From the NCBI RefSeq assembly GCF_038595065.1, contig NZ_CP152003.1:1964001-2028000 (forward strand): DNA of 64,000 nucleotides, written 5' to 3'. This document shows positions 27,879-36,904 of the stretch, in pieces; position 1 is the stretch's first letter; each line of letters starts with the position of its first letter. The stretch is from Sutcliffiella sp. FSL R7-0096 (GTDB lineage Bacteria > Bacillota > Bacilli > Bacillales > Bacillaceae_I). Below the pieces are notes generated by a model. The model was not told where the DNA came from and searched no databases. It saw only the letters and a list, made by a program, of their open reading frames with translations. A program made the translations under genes and the position numbers.

Positions 27879-28037
27879 GTGGATTAACTAACCTTTAATT
27901 TATTTAAGCTTGTGAAGTATTCATTTTTTTCAATAAGGGTATACATAGGATAACTCTACTAGTGTCTAGTAAAACGTAAAAGTGGAATGAAAAGGTCACT
28001 ATTAAATATAATGATAGAAAAGGGAGGGAAACAGTGG

Positions 28038-29099
28038 ATGAGAGGTTTATTCTTCTTGCTATTTATTGCTTTTTGTTTGTATTTATTCGTAAATGTTGAA
28101 CCTCATGAAATAGAGAGTTTCATAAAGGAACAACCTCTTAGCGGACAGATTACTCCGGAAAAAAGAGAATCCGAGGAAAAAGCATTTGTTCAATCGGAAA
28201 TTCAGATGAATGATAACATAGAAGGTTTGGCTTCTTTTGTAGGTAAAGATGTGAACGAACTGCTGGATACTTTTGGTGACCCTGACCGCAAAGATTTATC
28301 TTCTTATGATTATGAATGGTGGATATATAACAAGAATCTAGCGAATTACATGCAATTTGGTGTGAGTGATGGGAAAATAGTGACCGTTTTTGGGACAGGA
28401 AATGAGAGCAAACATGAATTGTTTGAAGTAGGACAATCCTATGAATCCCTAAACGAAAAATATAATTTTCCTGATAGTGTAACAGTGGATCATAAGGAGG
28501 GATCCTATCAATTTCAGCTGAAGCCTGATGAAATGAAGACCCGCCCCTTAATTAAGGTGGAGGATATTTATGTACAACTATATTTTGACGATTTTGAACA
28601 ACAGTTGTCGAGTGTACGGTATATGAATGATGAAACATTAATCAAACAACGGCCTTACGAGCTTGTGTATAGAGGTCCTTTACTTGATGCCAAAGAGCTG
28701 ACAGACGAGGAGTGGACAAGGGTTGAGGAAGGCAATGCACAGCAAATCATTGATTTTACCAACATCATCAGAGCCCGTTTTGACCTTGATGCAGTGGAGT
28801 GGGATGGAAATACAGCTGAAGTCGCCTACTTACATAGCAAGGACATGAGGGAGGGCAATTACTTTTCTCATACCTCTCCAACAAGAGGAACGTTGACGGA
28901 TAGGTTAATGGAAGGGGAGATAACATTCCGCCTTGCCGGGGAGAACATTGCTGCAAAGTATGTGGATGGGGTTGCTGCTGTTGAAGGTTGGCTGAATAGT
29001 GAAGGTCACAGAAACACGTTGCTTAATTCAAGGTTTACGCATTTGGGTGTCGGTGTGAATGAGAAATATTATACCCAAAATTTTATTGAAACCTGGTAA
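28038..29099 (+). CDS. ylbC: CAP-domain (SCP-like) exported protein YlbC
   Basis: This 353-residue protein has an N-terminal membrane anchor or signal (about residues 3-20), a central CAP-associated domain with the WWIY region, and a C-terminal CAP/SCP domain (from about residue 240) with HSKDMREGNYFSH, GENIA and WLNSEGHRNTLLN. CAP proteins act outside the cell, with varied and often unknown roles. The start at 28038 has GGGAGG 10 bases upstream and keeps a compact signal; an in-frame ATG exists at 27987. Confidence 0.85.
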   Translation: MRGLFFLLFIAFCLYLFVNVEPHEIESFIKEQPLSGQITPEKRESEEKAFVQSEIQMNDNIEGLASFVGKDVNELLDTFGDPDRKDLSSYDYEWWIYNKNLANYMQFGVSDGKIVTVFGTGNESKHELFEVGQSYESLNEKYNFPDSVTVDHKEGSYQFQLKPDEMKTRPLIKVEDIYVQLYFDDFEQQLSSVRYMNDETLIKQRPYELVYRGPLLDAKELTDEEWTRVEEGNAQQIIDFTNIIRARFDLDAVEWDGNTAEVAYLHSKDMREGNYFSHTSPTRGTLTDRLMEGEITFRLAGENIAAKYVDGVAAVEGWLNSEGHRNTLLNSRFTHLGVGVNEKYYTQNFIETW

Positions 29100-29110
29100 A
29101 TAGATGGATA

Positions 29111-29143
29111 AAAAAGACAGCCTTATTCCCCATGGCTGTCTTT
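29111..29143. terminator. Bidirectional terminator between ylbC and a convergent operon
   Basis: AAAGACAGCC and GGCTGTCTTT pair, with an A run on the left. The stop codon of the minus-strand gene lies in the loop. Confidence 0.82.
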
Positions 29144-29500
29144 GCTCTTGATTGTAAGGATTTCTCCTGCCCGAAACAAGTCATCCTCCCACATGCCATG
29201 TATCATTAGCTCATCTCCAGGCATTAGGGAAGGGGGGCTATTGGACTCTGTATAGGGTTGCTTGTAGACAATGGTGATGGTCTTATTAATATTCTGTATC
29301 CGGATAGTGGTGTCCAGGGTAAAAAGTTGATGGTAAAAATGCTTCTTTTCCGTATGCAAATCTACCACTTTCCCTTCCACCCTCGATTCAAGGGGAATGT
29401 CGCAAAGGTTCTCCCAACGTGCCTTCTGTTTGGCTGCCTCTTTTCTTGTTATCCAGTAAAAATATAAAATCAGAACAGGAATAACAATAGCAGTAACCAT
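29123..29500 (-). CDS. Small membrane-anchored protein of unknown function
   Basis: This 125-residue protein has one N-terminal transmembrane helix (about residues 2-17) and a soluble, strand-rich domain. The region around SLMPGDELMIHGMW resembles an OB-like or NfeD-like beta barrel, but this is only an impression. AAGGAG lies 6 bases before the ATG. It begins 15 bases after the thioesterase gene and is in an operon with it. Confidence 0.7.
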   Translation of the reverse strand: MVTAIVIPVLILYFYWITRKEAAKQKARWENLCDIPLESRVEGKVVDLHTEKKHFYHQLFTLDTTIRIQNINKTITIVYKQPYTESNSPPSLMPGDELMIHGMWEDDLFRAGEILTIKSKDSHGE

Positions 29501-29515
29501 TATTCTCCTTCCTTT

Positions 29516-30001
29516 CTAACTTCTTTTGGGAATGACAAAGAAGCTTCCAGTAGCATGTGCGATTAGAGTACCGTCACTACGATAGACTTTCCCTTCCATT
29601 ACGAGCAGCTTGGAGCCCTTGTGTATCACTGTGGCCACACAGGTAAAATGCTCGCCTACTCCTTTTGCTACATAATTCACCTTCATTTCGGTGGTAACAG
29701 CTGCCTTATCCTCCGGAATCAACTTGAATGCGAGTGTTCCCATTGCGGAATCAAGCAAAGTCGCCGTCAAGCCCCCATGCAATATGTCCAGAGAGTTTTG
29801 CAATAGTGCTGTATTCGGGATTTCCATTGTTAAAGTGTCGGGTTCTTGAAACTCACTTTTAATTTCCATAAGTGCCCCGATATGAGTACCGTTGACTCCA
29901 TCTCTTTTCCTTTTTAGACTATGAAGGAATAAAGAAGCCACATCGCGCTCCTCTTCGGTTGCATCTGTTAAAAAATCTTCCCATTGCTGACTGATATCCA
30001 T
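29516..30001 (-). CDS. PaaI-type hotdog thioesterase
   Basis: This 161-residue protein has a hotdog fold with the PaaI/YdiI motif HGGLTATLLDSAMG, where the Asp and His region forms the catalytic site for acyl-CoA thioester hydrolysis. TTEMKVNYV and the later strands fit the family. An N-terminal helical extension of about 45 residues precedes the domain. The start is the ATG 7 bases after AAGAAGGA; a TTG eight codons earlier is less likely. The substrate is unknown. Confidence 0.85.
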   Translation of the reverse strand: MDISQQWEDFLTDATEEERDVASLFLHSLKRKRDGVNGTHIGALMEIKSEFQEPDTLTMEIPNTALLQNSLDILHGGLTATLLDSAMGTLAFKLIPEDKAAVTTEMKVNYVAKGVGEHFTCVATVIHKGSKLLVMEGKVYRSDGTLIAHATGSFFVIPKRS

Positions 30002-30139
30002 TCTCTTGTCCTTCTTTCTACTCAAAAGTCTATCTACATCTTAACAATGGAGAGCACGGAAGAAAAGAAAAATAGGCGAACGCTTTTTCTTTTTTACAAT
30101 AAAATAAACTAGGCATATATGCAGAAAAGAGGTGAGAGA

Positions 30140-30541
30140 ATGGCAACAAAACAAAAACATCCAAGTATCGAAAAGTTCAAGGAGTTTGTAAAAAGGCACC
30201 CTAAGCTGTCAGAGGAAGTAAGAAACAAGAAAAAGACATGGCAGGATTTGTTCGAGGAATGGTATCTGCTAGGGGAAGAGGATGAGAGTTGGAAGAGCTT
30301 CCGACAGGACGGCGCGGCCCAAGATGATAATGCTGACAAAGGAGCAAAATCTGATGTTATTCCTCAATTGCTGCAATCATTGAAGAAGATGGATATGAAC
30401 CAAATGCAATATCATTTAACAAATGTCAATTCAGCTATCGGAAATATTCAACAACTGATCCAACAGTTCATCCCCAATGCAACAAAAGGAAGTTCTCCTA
30501 CTCAAGGAGCAAAGAATCCGTTTTCGTTTCGAAAAGATTAG
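30140..30541 (+). CDS. ylbD: Putative spore coat protein YlbD
   Basis: This 133-residue, charged, mainly helical protein matches the YlbD family (N-terminal HPSIEKFKEFVKRHPKLSEE and WQDLFEEWYLLGEED). YlbD is described as a putative coat protein in B. subtilis. The start is the ATG after AGAGGTGAG; an upstream ATG at 30119 lacks a site. ylbE follows 15 bases later, so they form one unit. Confidence 0.88.
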   Translation: MATKQKHPSIEKFKEFVKRHPKLSEEVRNKKKTWQDLFEEWYLLGEEDESWKSFRQDGAAQDDNADKGAKSDVIPQLLQSLKKMDMNQMQYHLTNVNSAIGNIQQLIQQFIPNATKGSSPTQGAKNPFSFRKD

Positions 30542-30556
30542 GAATGGATGAGATAC

Positions 30557-30796
30557 ATGCGAAAAGATATCTATGAATACATTCAAAAGAAGAAGTCGTT
30601 AAAAAGCTACTTAAGGGAACAGCCTCTGTGGTATCGGACATTGACAAGGAACCCTGAGAAACTGAATGACTTTGAATTATCTTCTATGCATTATTACAAG
30701 CAGACAATCCCTCATAAAGTGGAGAAATTTCAAAACTCCGTTCAAATGGCTTCCATGATGGTTCATATGTTTCAAACAATGAAAAACATGGATTAA
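30557..30796 (+). CDS. ylbE: YlbE-like protein
   Basis: This 79-residue basic helical protein matches the YlbE-like family (RKDIYEYIQ, EQPLWYRTLTRNP). Function is unknown. The start is the ATG about 6 bases after GGATGAG, giving MRKD at the N-terminus as in relatives; an ATG three codons earlier (30548) is an alternative. It is the second gene of the ylbDE unit. Confidence 0.83.
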   Translation: MRKDIYEYIQKKKSLKSYLREQPLWYRTLTRNPEKLNDFELSSMHYYKQTIPHKVEKFQNSVQMASMMVHMFQTMKNMD

Positions 30797-30806
30797 TTGC
30801 ATTACT

Positions 30807-30838
30807 ACGCTCCCATATTTAGTGGGGGCGTTTAATTT
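30807..30838 (+). terminator. Probable terminator of ylbDE
   Basis: ACGCTCCC and GGGGGCGT pair with one wobble around a 9-base loop, then TTTAATTTT. Confidence 0.65.
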
Positions 30839-30914
30839 TGAAATCCATTCGAATAGAATGATACCTCCTTTCTCAAACTAAAGCTAAATCAAGTAAAAGG
30901 AAGGAGATTACGCT

Positions 30915-31340
30915 GTGAAAAAAACGGCAATTTTTTTTATCTGTCTATTTATGTCGGTCCTAGGTGGGTGCAAGGAAGAGCAGCAAAAACCAGAGAGTGA
31001 AGTAGGTGCCAAAAGAGAAGTGATGGAGGTACTATCCCATTCAACCTTACCCAAACAAAATTCTTTGTCCATGATTGTTCATCATCAGATTAGAGGTTCT
31101 AACATCTATATGGAATGCATCGTTACACCTGATTTCCACTTCCAGTCTACAGCTAGCGGAAAGAAACATGGAGAGGGACAGGTGGCAGTTTATCTTAATA
31201 ATAAACAATGGGACACTTTTTCAAGTGGGGCTTTCATACTAAAGGAAGTTCCGAAAGGCAGGCATGAGATCAAGGTGAAGCTGCTCCATAATGATAGTTC
31301 TGAGTATGGCATAGAAGAAACCTTCCAAGTAGAAATCTGA
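30915..31340 (+). CDS. Hypothetical lipoprotein
   Basis: This 141-residue precursor has a hydrophobic signal peptide and the lipobox VLGGC (Cys about 19), so it is predicted to be anchored to the outer face of the membrane. The mature part contains a beta-rich domain ending in KGRHEIKVKLLH, which suggests an Ig-like or similar fold. The start is GTG with AAGGAAGGAG upstream. It lies between ylbE and ylbF, where B. subtilis has no such gene that I recall. No function can be assigned. Confidence 0.75.
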   Translation: MKKTAIFFICLFMSVLGGCKEEQQKPESEVGAKREVMEVLSHSTLPKQNSLSMIVHHQIRGSNIYMECIVTPDFHFQSTASGKKHGEGQVAVYLNNKQWDTFSSGAFILKEVPKGRHEIKVKLLHNDSSEYGIEETFQVEI

Positions 31341-31408
31341 TACTCCAATAAATAGAGCATTACACTTCCGTAGTAAAACATGGTATGATGGTCTTGGAGG
31401 TGTATTCC

Positions 31409-31861
31409 ATGATGATTGCTACTTTTGAGCATGTTCAAATGGTCGAAAAAGCGGAAGAATTAGCGAAGATGATTTGGCAGTCCGAACTTGCTGAAGACTA
31501 TCATCGCTGTCTATATAATTTACAACATGACCCAGAAGCACAAGAGCTTATACGTGCTTTTGATTCTATAAAAGAAAGATATGAGGAAGTACAGAGATTC
31601 GGGAAGTATCATCCTGATTATCGTAAAGTAACCCTCGAAACCCGTGAGTTGAAGCGGAAAGTGGATCTCCACGAGACCATTCACGCATTCAAGCAAGCAG
31701 AGGATGCCATCCAAAAAACCTTGGATGAAATAAGTGTCATGATTGGAAAAGCTGTTTCCGAGAACGTAAAGGTGCCTACAGGTAATCCGTTTTTCGATAG
31801 CATGACCAGCTGCGGCGGTGGCTGCGGTTCCGGTGGCGGATGTGGCTGCAAAGCAAGCTAG
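31409..31861 (+). CDS. ylbF: RicF/YlbF, component of the RicAFT complex
   Basis: This 150-residue protein matches YlbF (RicF) of B. subtilis, which joins RicA (YmcA) and RicT (YaaT) in a complex with iron-sulfur clusters. The complex affects competence, biofilm formation, sporulation and RNase Y-dependent mRNA maturation. The helical body is followed by VKVPTGNPFFDS and the Cys/Gly tail CGGGCGSGGGCGC, whose cysteines bind the cluster. The start is the ATG 8 bases after GGAGG; the next codon is also ATG. Confidence 0.95.
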   Translation: MMIATFEHVQMVEKAEELAKMIWQSELAEDYHRCLYNLQHDPEAQELIRAFDSIKERYEEVQRFGKYHPDYRKVTLETRELKRKVDLHETIHAFKQAEDAIQKTLDEISVMIGKAVSENVKVPTGNPFFDSMTSCGGGCGSGGGCGCKAS

Positions 31862-31874
31862 ATTTATTCCGAAG

Positions 31875-31902
31875 AAGCTGCACATTCGCAGCTTCTTTTT
31901 TC
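31875..31902. terminator. Terminator of ylbF
   Basis: GAAGCTGC and GCAGCTTC pair around a 6-base loop and run into T6. The convergent minus-strand gene ends at its edge. Confidence 0.93.
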
Positions 31903-32236
31903 AAACTTTTTTCTTCAAGCGGATACAATCTTCACATAGGTTACCACAGCAGAACATCTTTTCCTGAGGTACATAGAACCGATGCCGGTACACAAAAAGA
32001 TTATCCTGACGTCGAAAGAAATGAGTCTCAACCGTCACCTTTTTCTTAAACATTGCTTTTTTAGAGCAAACCTGAATAAAAGATTGCCCCTTCTCTTCCC
32101 AGCCGAAAATATGGTCAGAATCGATTTGCACATATAAAAAAGGAATGCCGGTTACTTTTTTACGAAAGCAATGAATTACTAGATCATTTTTATTTAGTTC
32201 TTCCAGAAATGTATCCCAGATCTGCTCGAGTTCCAC
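31901..32236 (-). CDS. Hypothetical cysteine-containing protein
   Basis: This 111-residue basic protein has a C-terminal cluster CCGNLCEDCIRLKKK that could bind a metal, and a strand-rich middle part. It is convergent with ylbF. The start is GTG 6 bases after AGGAAAGGGTG; another GTG three codons earlier overlaps that site. I do not recognise the family and assign no function. Confidence 0.6.
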   Translation of the reverse strand: MELEQIWDTFLEELNKNDLVIHCFRKKVTGIPFLYVQIDSDHIFGWEEKGQSFIQVCSKKAMFKKKVTVETHFFRRQDNLFVYRHRFYVPQEKMFCCGNLCEDCIRLKKKV

Positions 32237-32382
32237 AAAAAACACCCTTTCCTAAACATTAGTGAGGGAATATTCTCATATTTCGGTTGCTTTAACTATG
32301 TCATAATATTTCCATTCATGCTAAACTATAAAATAATACGTTTGTATAAAAGTGAAAGATTCATTATAAAGGGGTAAATTCT

Positions 32383-32658
32383 ATGCTATCACAAAGACAA
32401 GGCATTGTCGTATGGCTTCATTCTCTAAAACAAGCCAAATTATTAAGACGCTATGGAAATGTCATATATATATCCAAGAAATTAAAGTATGTCCTGTTCT
32501 ATTGTAACAGCGAAGATACAGAATCACTTGTGGAAAAGTTGAACAGGCAATCCTATGTAAAAAAAGTGGAGGTATCCCATAAACCTTCCATTAAAACGCA
32601 TTATGAAAATTCAAGACCGGATAAAGCGAAGGAATACGATTATAAAATGGGTCTATAG
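32383..32658 (+). CDS. ylbG: YlbG family protein (DUF2129)
   Basis: This 91-residue cytoplasmic protein matches the YlbG/DUF2129 family: QRQGIVVWLHSLKQAKLLRRYGN is its hallmark N-terminal half, followed by YISKKLKYVLFYCN. Function is unknown. Its synteny downstream of ylbF agrees with B. subtilis. The ATG follows AAAGGGG by 9 bases. Confidence 0.9.
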   Translation: MLSQRQGIVVWLHSLKQAKLLRRYGNVIYISKKLKYVLFYCNSEDTESLVEKLNRQSYVKKVEVSHKPSIKTHYENSRPDKAKEYDYKMGL

Positions 32659-32678
32659 AAAAAATTTGTTAAACGACG

Positions 32679-32803
32679 CTGTTGCTTTCCTCAAAAGACT
32701 TCGCTTTCCATGGGGCGACCTTGTGCCGCCACGCAACAATTGAGGTGTGTCAAGTTGACGATTCTCTCCCGCTGGAATCCACATCTTTAGCTTCAATCAA
32801 CAG
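32679..32803 (-). repeat. Family R repeat, diverged copy, reverse orientation
   Basis: The ends are CTGTTGC and CAATCAACAG. It contains GACTTCGCTTTCCATGGGGC and GACCTTGTGCCGCC, but its right half is diverged. Confidence 0.7.
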
Positions 32804-32823
32804 CTAGAACAGGTAAAATAATA

Positions 32824-32868
32824 AAAAAGCAGTACAACCTTAAGAAATAGGTTTTGTACTGCTTTTTA
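32824..32868. terminator. Bidirectional terminator
   Basis: AAAGCAGTACAA and TTGTACTGCTTT pair, with A and T runs outside. It separates ylbG from the convergent DUF7147-like gene. Confidence 0.9.
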
Positions 32869-32878
32869 TGTTTCATGA

Positions 32879-33268
32879 TTATCTTAATGCGGGAATATAA
32901 TGGTTTAACCGTAGTATCCCAATTAAATAATGAAAATATAGCTCCTTTTCTGCAAAGGTTTCTGTCGGTTTTACATCGAACTGTATGATTTCCTTGCCTA
33001 GTTCTTTTGCGACCTCTTGAAATAGTTCGGCCCGCTTATTCGGTTTAAACTTGTGATTGGGAATCCCCTCCAAACAGATATAAAGGGCTTGGAAATCCCC
33101 AGGGTGTGTTGGTTTCATTACTGCCACAAAGGAAGACATATCCCTTCCGTTTTTTACAGTATGTAGCATGATAAGGTGTTGCAGACGTTCCTTATTGCTT
33201 CTTGTCAACTCCATGAGTTCATATATATCAGAATAACCTTCACCAAGTTCTATAAAGCGTTGTATCAT
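32879..33268 (-). CDS. DUF7147-like conserved protein
   Basis: This 129-residue soluble protein (begins MIQRFIELGEGYSD, ends LIGILRLNHYIPALR) belongs to a Bacillaceae family found between ylbG and rsmD. Relatives were once called methylthioribose kinase, but at this length a kinase is not credible. The start is the ATG 7 bases after GAGAGGAGA; the longer open frame upstream lacks a site. Function is unknown. Confidence 0.75.
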   Translation of the reverse strand: MIQRFIELGEGYSDIYELMELTRSNKERLQHLIMLHTVKNGRDMSSFVAVMKPTHPGDFQALYICLEGIPNHKFKPNKRAELFQEVAKELGKEIIQFDVKPTETFAEKELYFHYLIGILRLNHYIPALR

Positions 33269-33376
33269 TTTTCTTCTCCTCTCAAAGCAGCTCTTACTCT
33301 TACTATTACTCACACATACTTTACCATGTAACCTTGGAAAATTGAAGAGAATCCAAATGAAGAAGGAGGTTTGCCA

Positions 33377-33697
33377 ATGATGTGGTTTACCCTGATACTC
33401 ATTGCAAGCATGATTATAATGTATGTCTATGATCATTTCTATGGTGAAAAGTCTACAGATAAGAATCATAGGTTGCCGATCAAAGGGATGCTTGTAACCG
33501 GCATTCTATATTATCTGGTATCAAAAGGGTTACTCTCAAAAGAAGAGGAGAAGCTATTGGAAGATAAGAGCATAGAAGAAATTGAAACCTATGTATCGGC
33601 AAAGGGCGTAATGAATGAACTGGAATGGAGCGAGCTATGCTTGAACCTTTGTGAGGCACAACAGGATGGTGGCTTCGATATTGACAGCCTGGCATAA
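33377..33697 (+). CDS. Small membrane-anchored protein of unknown function
   Basis: This 106-residue protein has one N-terminal transmembrane helix (about residues 3-20) and a charged helical cytoplasmic domain with many Glu and Lys residues. AAGGAGG lies 7 bases before the ATG, and a TTG two codons earlier is an alternative. It is divergent from the DUF7147-like gene and is followed 19 bases later by MITE-like element A. I do not recognise the family. Confidence 0.68.
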   Translation: MMWFTLILIASMIIMYVYDHFYGEKSTDKNHRLPIKGMLVTGILYYLVSKGLLSKEEEKLLEDKSIEEIETYVSAKGVMNELEWSELCLNLCEAQQDGGFDIDSLA

Positions 33698-33716
33698 TAT
33701 ATATTTGGAACAAAAA

Positions 33717-34090
33717 GGCTCTTTTCGTAAAATTTGTTGCTTCTACGTACTTATGAACCAACCGTTATATACCTTATTGTCGTGCTCTTTTCCCTGCAAT
33801 ACAAAATTCACTGCTGCTTTTTTTATGTATCTAAGCAGTAAAAAGTCCAACTGCCGACTTTTTACTATTGAATAGCAAAAATCTTTGAGAAAGGCTCTTT
33901 TCGTAAACTTTGTTGCTTTTACGAATTTTTAAACCGTCCGTTATCTTCCCTACTGTCGTGCTCTTTTCCCGGCTGTACTGAAGAAACTACTTGCACTTTA
34001 TAGAGTCTGATAGCAGTAAAAAGTCCAATTGCCGACTTTTTACAAGTAAATAGCAACAATCTTTGAGAAAAGAGCCTTGAGAAAAGAGCC
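33717..34090. mobile_element. MITE-like element A (182 bp, split by element B)
   Basis: The left end GGCTCTTTTCGTAAAATTTG begins at 33717. The right terminal repeat is interrupted after TTGAGAAA (33885-33892) by element B and resumes at 34077 as TTGAGAAAAGAGCC, ending at 34090. Removing B and one 8-bp copy restores a 182-bp element. Its own flanks, AACAAAAA and CAAAAAAA, match at 6/8 positions. Confidence 0.88.
33893..34076. mobile_element. MITE-like element B (184 bp), nested in element A
   Basis: The ends GGCTCTTTTCGTAAAC and TTTGAGAAAAGAGCC are family terminal repeats. The perfect 8-bp duplication TTGAGAAA lies on both sides (33885-33892 and 34077-34084). An internal perfect 10-bp hairpin GTAAAAAGTC/GACTTTTTAC lies near the right end. 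There is no ORF. Confidence 0.92.
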
Positions 34091-34097
34091 CAAAAAA

Positions 34098-34249
34098 ACC
34101 CTGCTCGGATGTCCGGGCAGGGTCCTTCCATCCCTTGACATAATCAAGGTTAAGAAGGCAAAGGGAGAGGAGAAACCGGAGGAAGAACTTATGGGGAAAC
34201 GTAAGTCTTCTCCGCGGTTGGCAACAACATCACACGAAAGGATGTTGTT
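34098..34249 (+). ncRNA. Structured leader upstream of rsmD (probable ylbH leader)
   Basis: Several stems lie in a row. ACCCTGC/GCAGGGT is at 34098-34122 and CCTTGA/TCAAGG follows at about 34133-34149. A long stem at 34174-34219 pairs AACCG with CGGTT, GGAGGAAGA with TCTTCTCC and ACTTATG with CGTAAGT. A perfect 9-bp stem AACAACATC/GATGTTGTT lies at 34223-34249. A conserved leader RNA named ylbH has been reported upstream of this gene in Bacillus. Identity with it is inferred from position and structure; the region lies more than 320 bases before rsmD and has no clear T run. Confidence 0.55.
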
Positions 34250-34349
34250 ATAACTTAGTATGAACAGAATTAGAGAATGCTATACACATTAGTTTAATCT
34301 TATAGAATTTGATTTAACCCTTACTTAGTGATTGGGAGTCTCCCTGTGG

Positions 34350-34455
34350 ATTGTAATGCAAGGTGTAAGACTCCGGCGGGAGATAGCGGTAGGTTGCCGA
34401 CCGTTGTGAGGAGGCTCAAGCAGCGCCCTCTGGATAAGCGAACACCTGGAACAAA
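34350..34455 (+). repeat. Family R repeat, diverged copy
   Basis: Landmarks are TAAGACTCCGGCGGGAGATA, GTGAGGAGGCTCAAGC, GGATAAGCGAAC and ACCTGGAACAA. Both ends are degraded. It lies between the structured leader and rsmD. Confidence 0.7.
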
Positions 34456-34572
34456 AATTTACAGGAGTAAGTTAAGCTCCTTTCATGTAGCTTGAGAAAT
34501 ACTTTTGAATTTCTTGTCGAATATGATAGGATATTGATGATTGACAATCTAGAAATAAAGTATGGTGATACA

Positions 34573-35632
<1,060 letters not shown>

Positions 35633-35643
35633 GAAAGAACGTT

Positions 35644-35678
35644 ACCAGCACTGTTTAATATATCAGTGCTGGTTTTTT
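35644..35678 (+). terminator. Terminator of rsmD-coaD
   Basis: ACCAGCACTG and CAGTGCTGGT pair around a 10-base loop and run into T6. It overlaps the last codons of the convergent ylbJ. Confidence 0.9.
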
Positions 35679-36904
35679 ACATTTCTCCTCTTTTTAAATA
35701 ACAGAAAAAGGTAAATCCATAACATCGATAAGGTGAAAAGAGGGCCATACAATTGAAAAAGGTTCAGCATGTTTTCCCAAAAACCATCAGGTACCAACGG
35801 GGAAAAAACGGGTATATCCCCGCTCGCAGTCTCAAATCCCTCCAGCTTCCGGTCCAGGGGATGCCATAGGATAAAAGTAATGAAAGCTGCAAATGTCCCG
35901 TGCAGGATACGGGCAAAGAAAAAGGGTTTAAATCGGATATCGGACTCTGCCAATATACTTGCAACCTGTGCTTGAACAGAGAATCCGCTGAAGGCAAGGA
36001 AGAAGCTTGTCACAATAATCTGTTCCATCAAGGTTACACCTTTCACCTCACTTGTCAGTTTTCCTCCAAGCGTAATTTCGAAAAGGCCTGAAATGAGCGG
36101 ATAGCTGAGATCTTTTGAAATATCAAACAATGTCAGCAATAAACTGATGATGCCCGCAAGTATGGCGGTAACAGATATGAGAGACAGCATACTGTTCAGA
36201 ACGGAAAACAGGATAAGGAAGCCTCCGACCATGAGCAAAGTTTGTACAGACGACAAAACTGCATCCCCCAGTAGTTTACCTAAGGGTTTATTGTTCTTTA
36301 AACGTGTACTATGAAGCTCGGAGAATGCCTTCCTTATAGATACTTTCTGAATGGTTCTTGATAATTCATCCTGCCGTTTGGACTTGTAATAGGGTCCATA
36401 AAACCTCATGACTAATCCAACACATATATTCCCGATATAATGAGCAGCTGCCAGAATGATTCCCACCTTGGGATTATGAAAAAAGCCCACTGCAATTGCA
36501 CCGAATATAAAAAGGGGATTTGATGAGTTGGTAAAAGACACAAGTCTTTCCCCCTCCACCTGAGTGATCTGATTTTCCTGCCGTAGTCTTACAGTGAGTT
36601 TTGCCCCGGAAGGATAGCCAGATGCCATTCCCATCGCCCAAACAAAGCCTCCTACTCCCGGTACCCGGAAAAGGGGACGCATAAATGGCTCGAGAAGGAC
36701 CCCGATAAATGCCACTACCCCGAAACCAATCAGTAGTTCACTGATGATCAAGAAAGGGAGAAGGGAAGGGAATACAATATCCCACCACATATTAAGTCCT
36801 CTAACACTCGCTTGAAAAGAAGCTTGAGGGTTAAGAATAAGAGATAGTGTAAGTAGGGAAATAATAATAGCAAAAAACAGCGTTTTCCATTTTGAAGAAT
36901 CCAA
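35663..36904 (-). CDS. ylbJ: Sporulation integral membrane protein YlbJ
   Basis: This 413-residue polytopic protein has two nucleoside-recognition (Gate-like) halves and matches YlbJ, a mother-cell membrane protein needed for spore cortex formation. Features include WWDIVFPSLLPFLIISELLIG and VWAMGMASGYPSGAKLTVRL near the N-terminus. The start is TTG 36904, 8 bases after AAGGGGG; the in-frame ATG 10 codons upstream would place that site inside the gene. Control by SigE is expected from B. subtilis, but no clear box was seen. Confidence 0.9.
   Translation of the reverse strand: MDSSKWKTLFFAIIISLLTLSLILNPQASFQASVRGLNMWWDIVFPSLLPFLIISELLIGFGVVAFIGVLLEPFMRPLFRVPGVGGFVWAMGMASGYPSGAKLTVRLRQENQITQVEGERLVSFTNSSNPLFIFGAIAVGFFHNPKVGIILAAAHYIGNICVGLVMRFYGPYYKSKRQDELSRTIQKVSIRKAFSELHSTRLKNNKPLGKLLGDAVLSSVQTLLMVGGFLILFSVLNSMLSLISVTAILAGIISLLLTLFDISKDLSYPLISGLFEITLGGKLTSEVKGVTLMEQIIVTSFFLAFSGFSVQAQVASILAESDIRFKPFFFARILHGTFAAFITFILWHPLDRKLEGFETASGDIPVFSPLVPDGFWENMLNLFQLYGPLFTLSMLWIYLFLLFKKRRNVKNQH

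Noticed and set aside
31190-31438. Minus-strand 82-codon ORF opposite the lipoprotein gene
   Set aside because: It is antisense to a gene with a good signal peptide, lipobox and ribosome site, and has none of these itself.
35769-36091. Plus-strand ORFs within ylbJ
   Set aside because: They are short shadows of the conserved ylbJ frame without ribosome sites.
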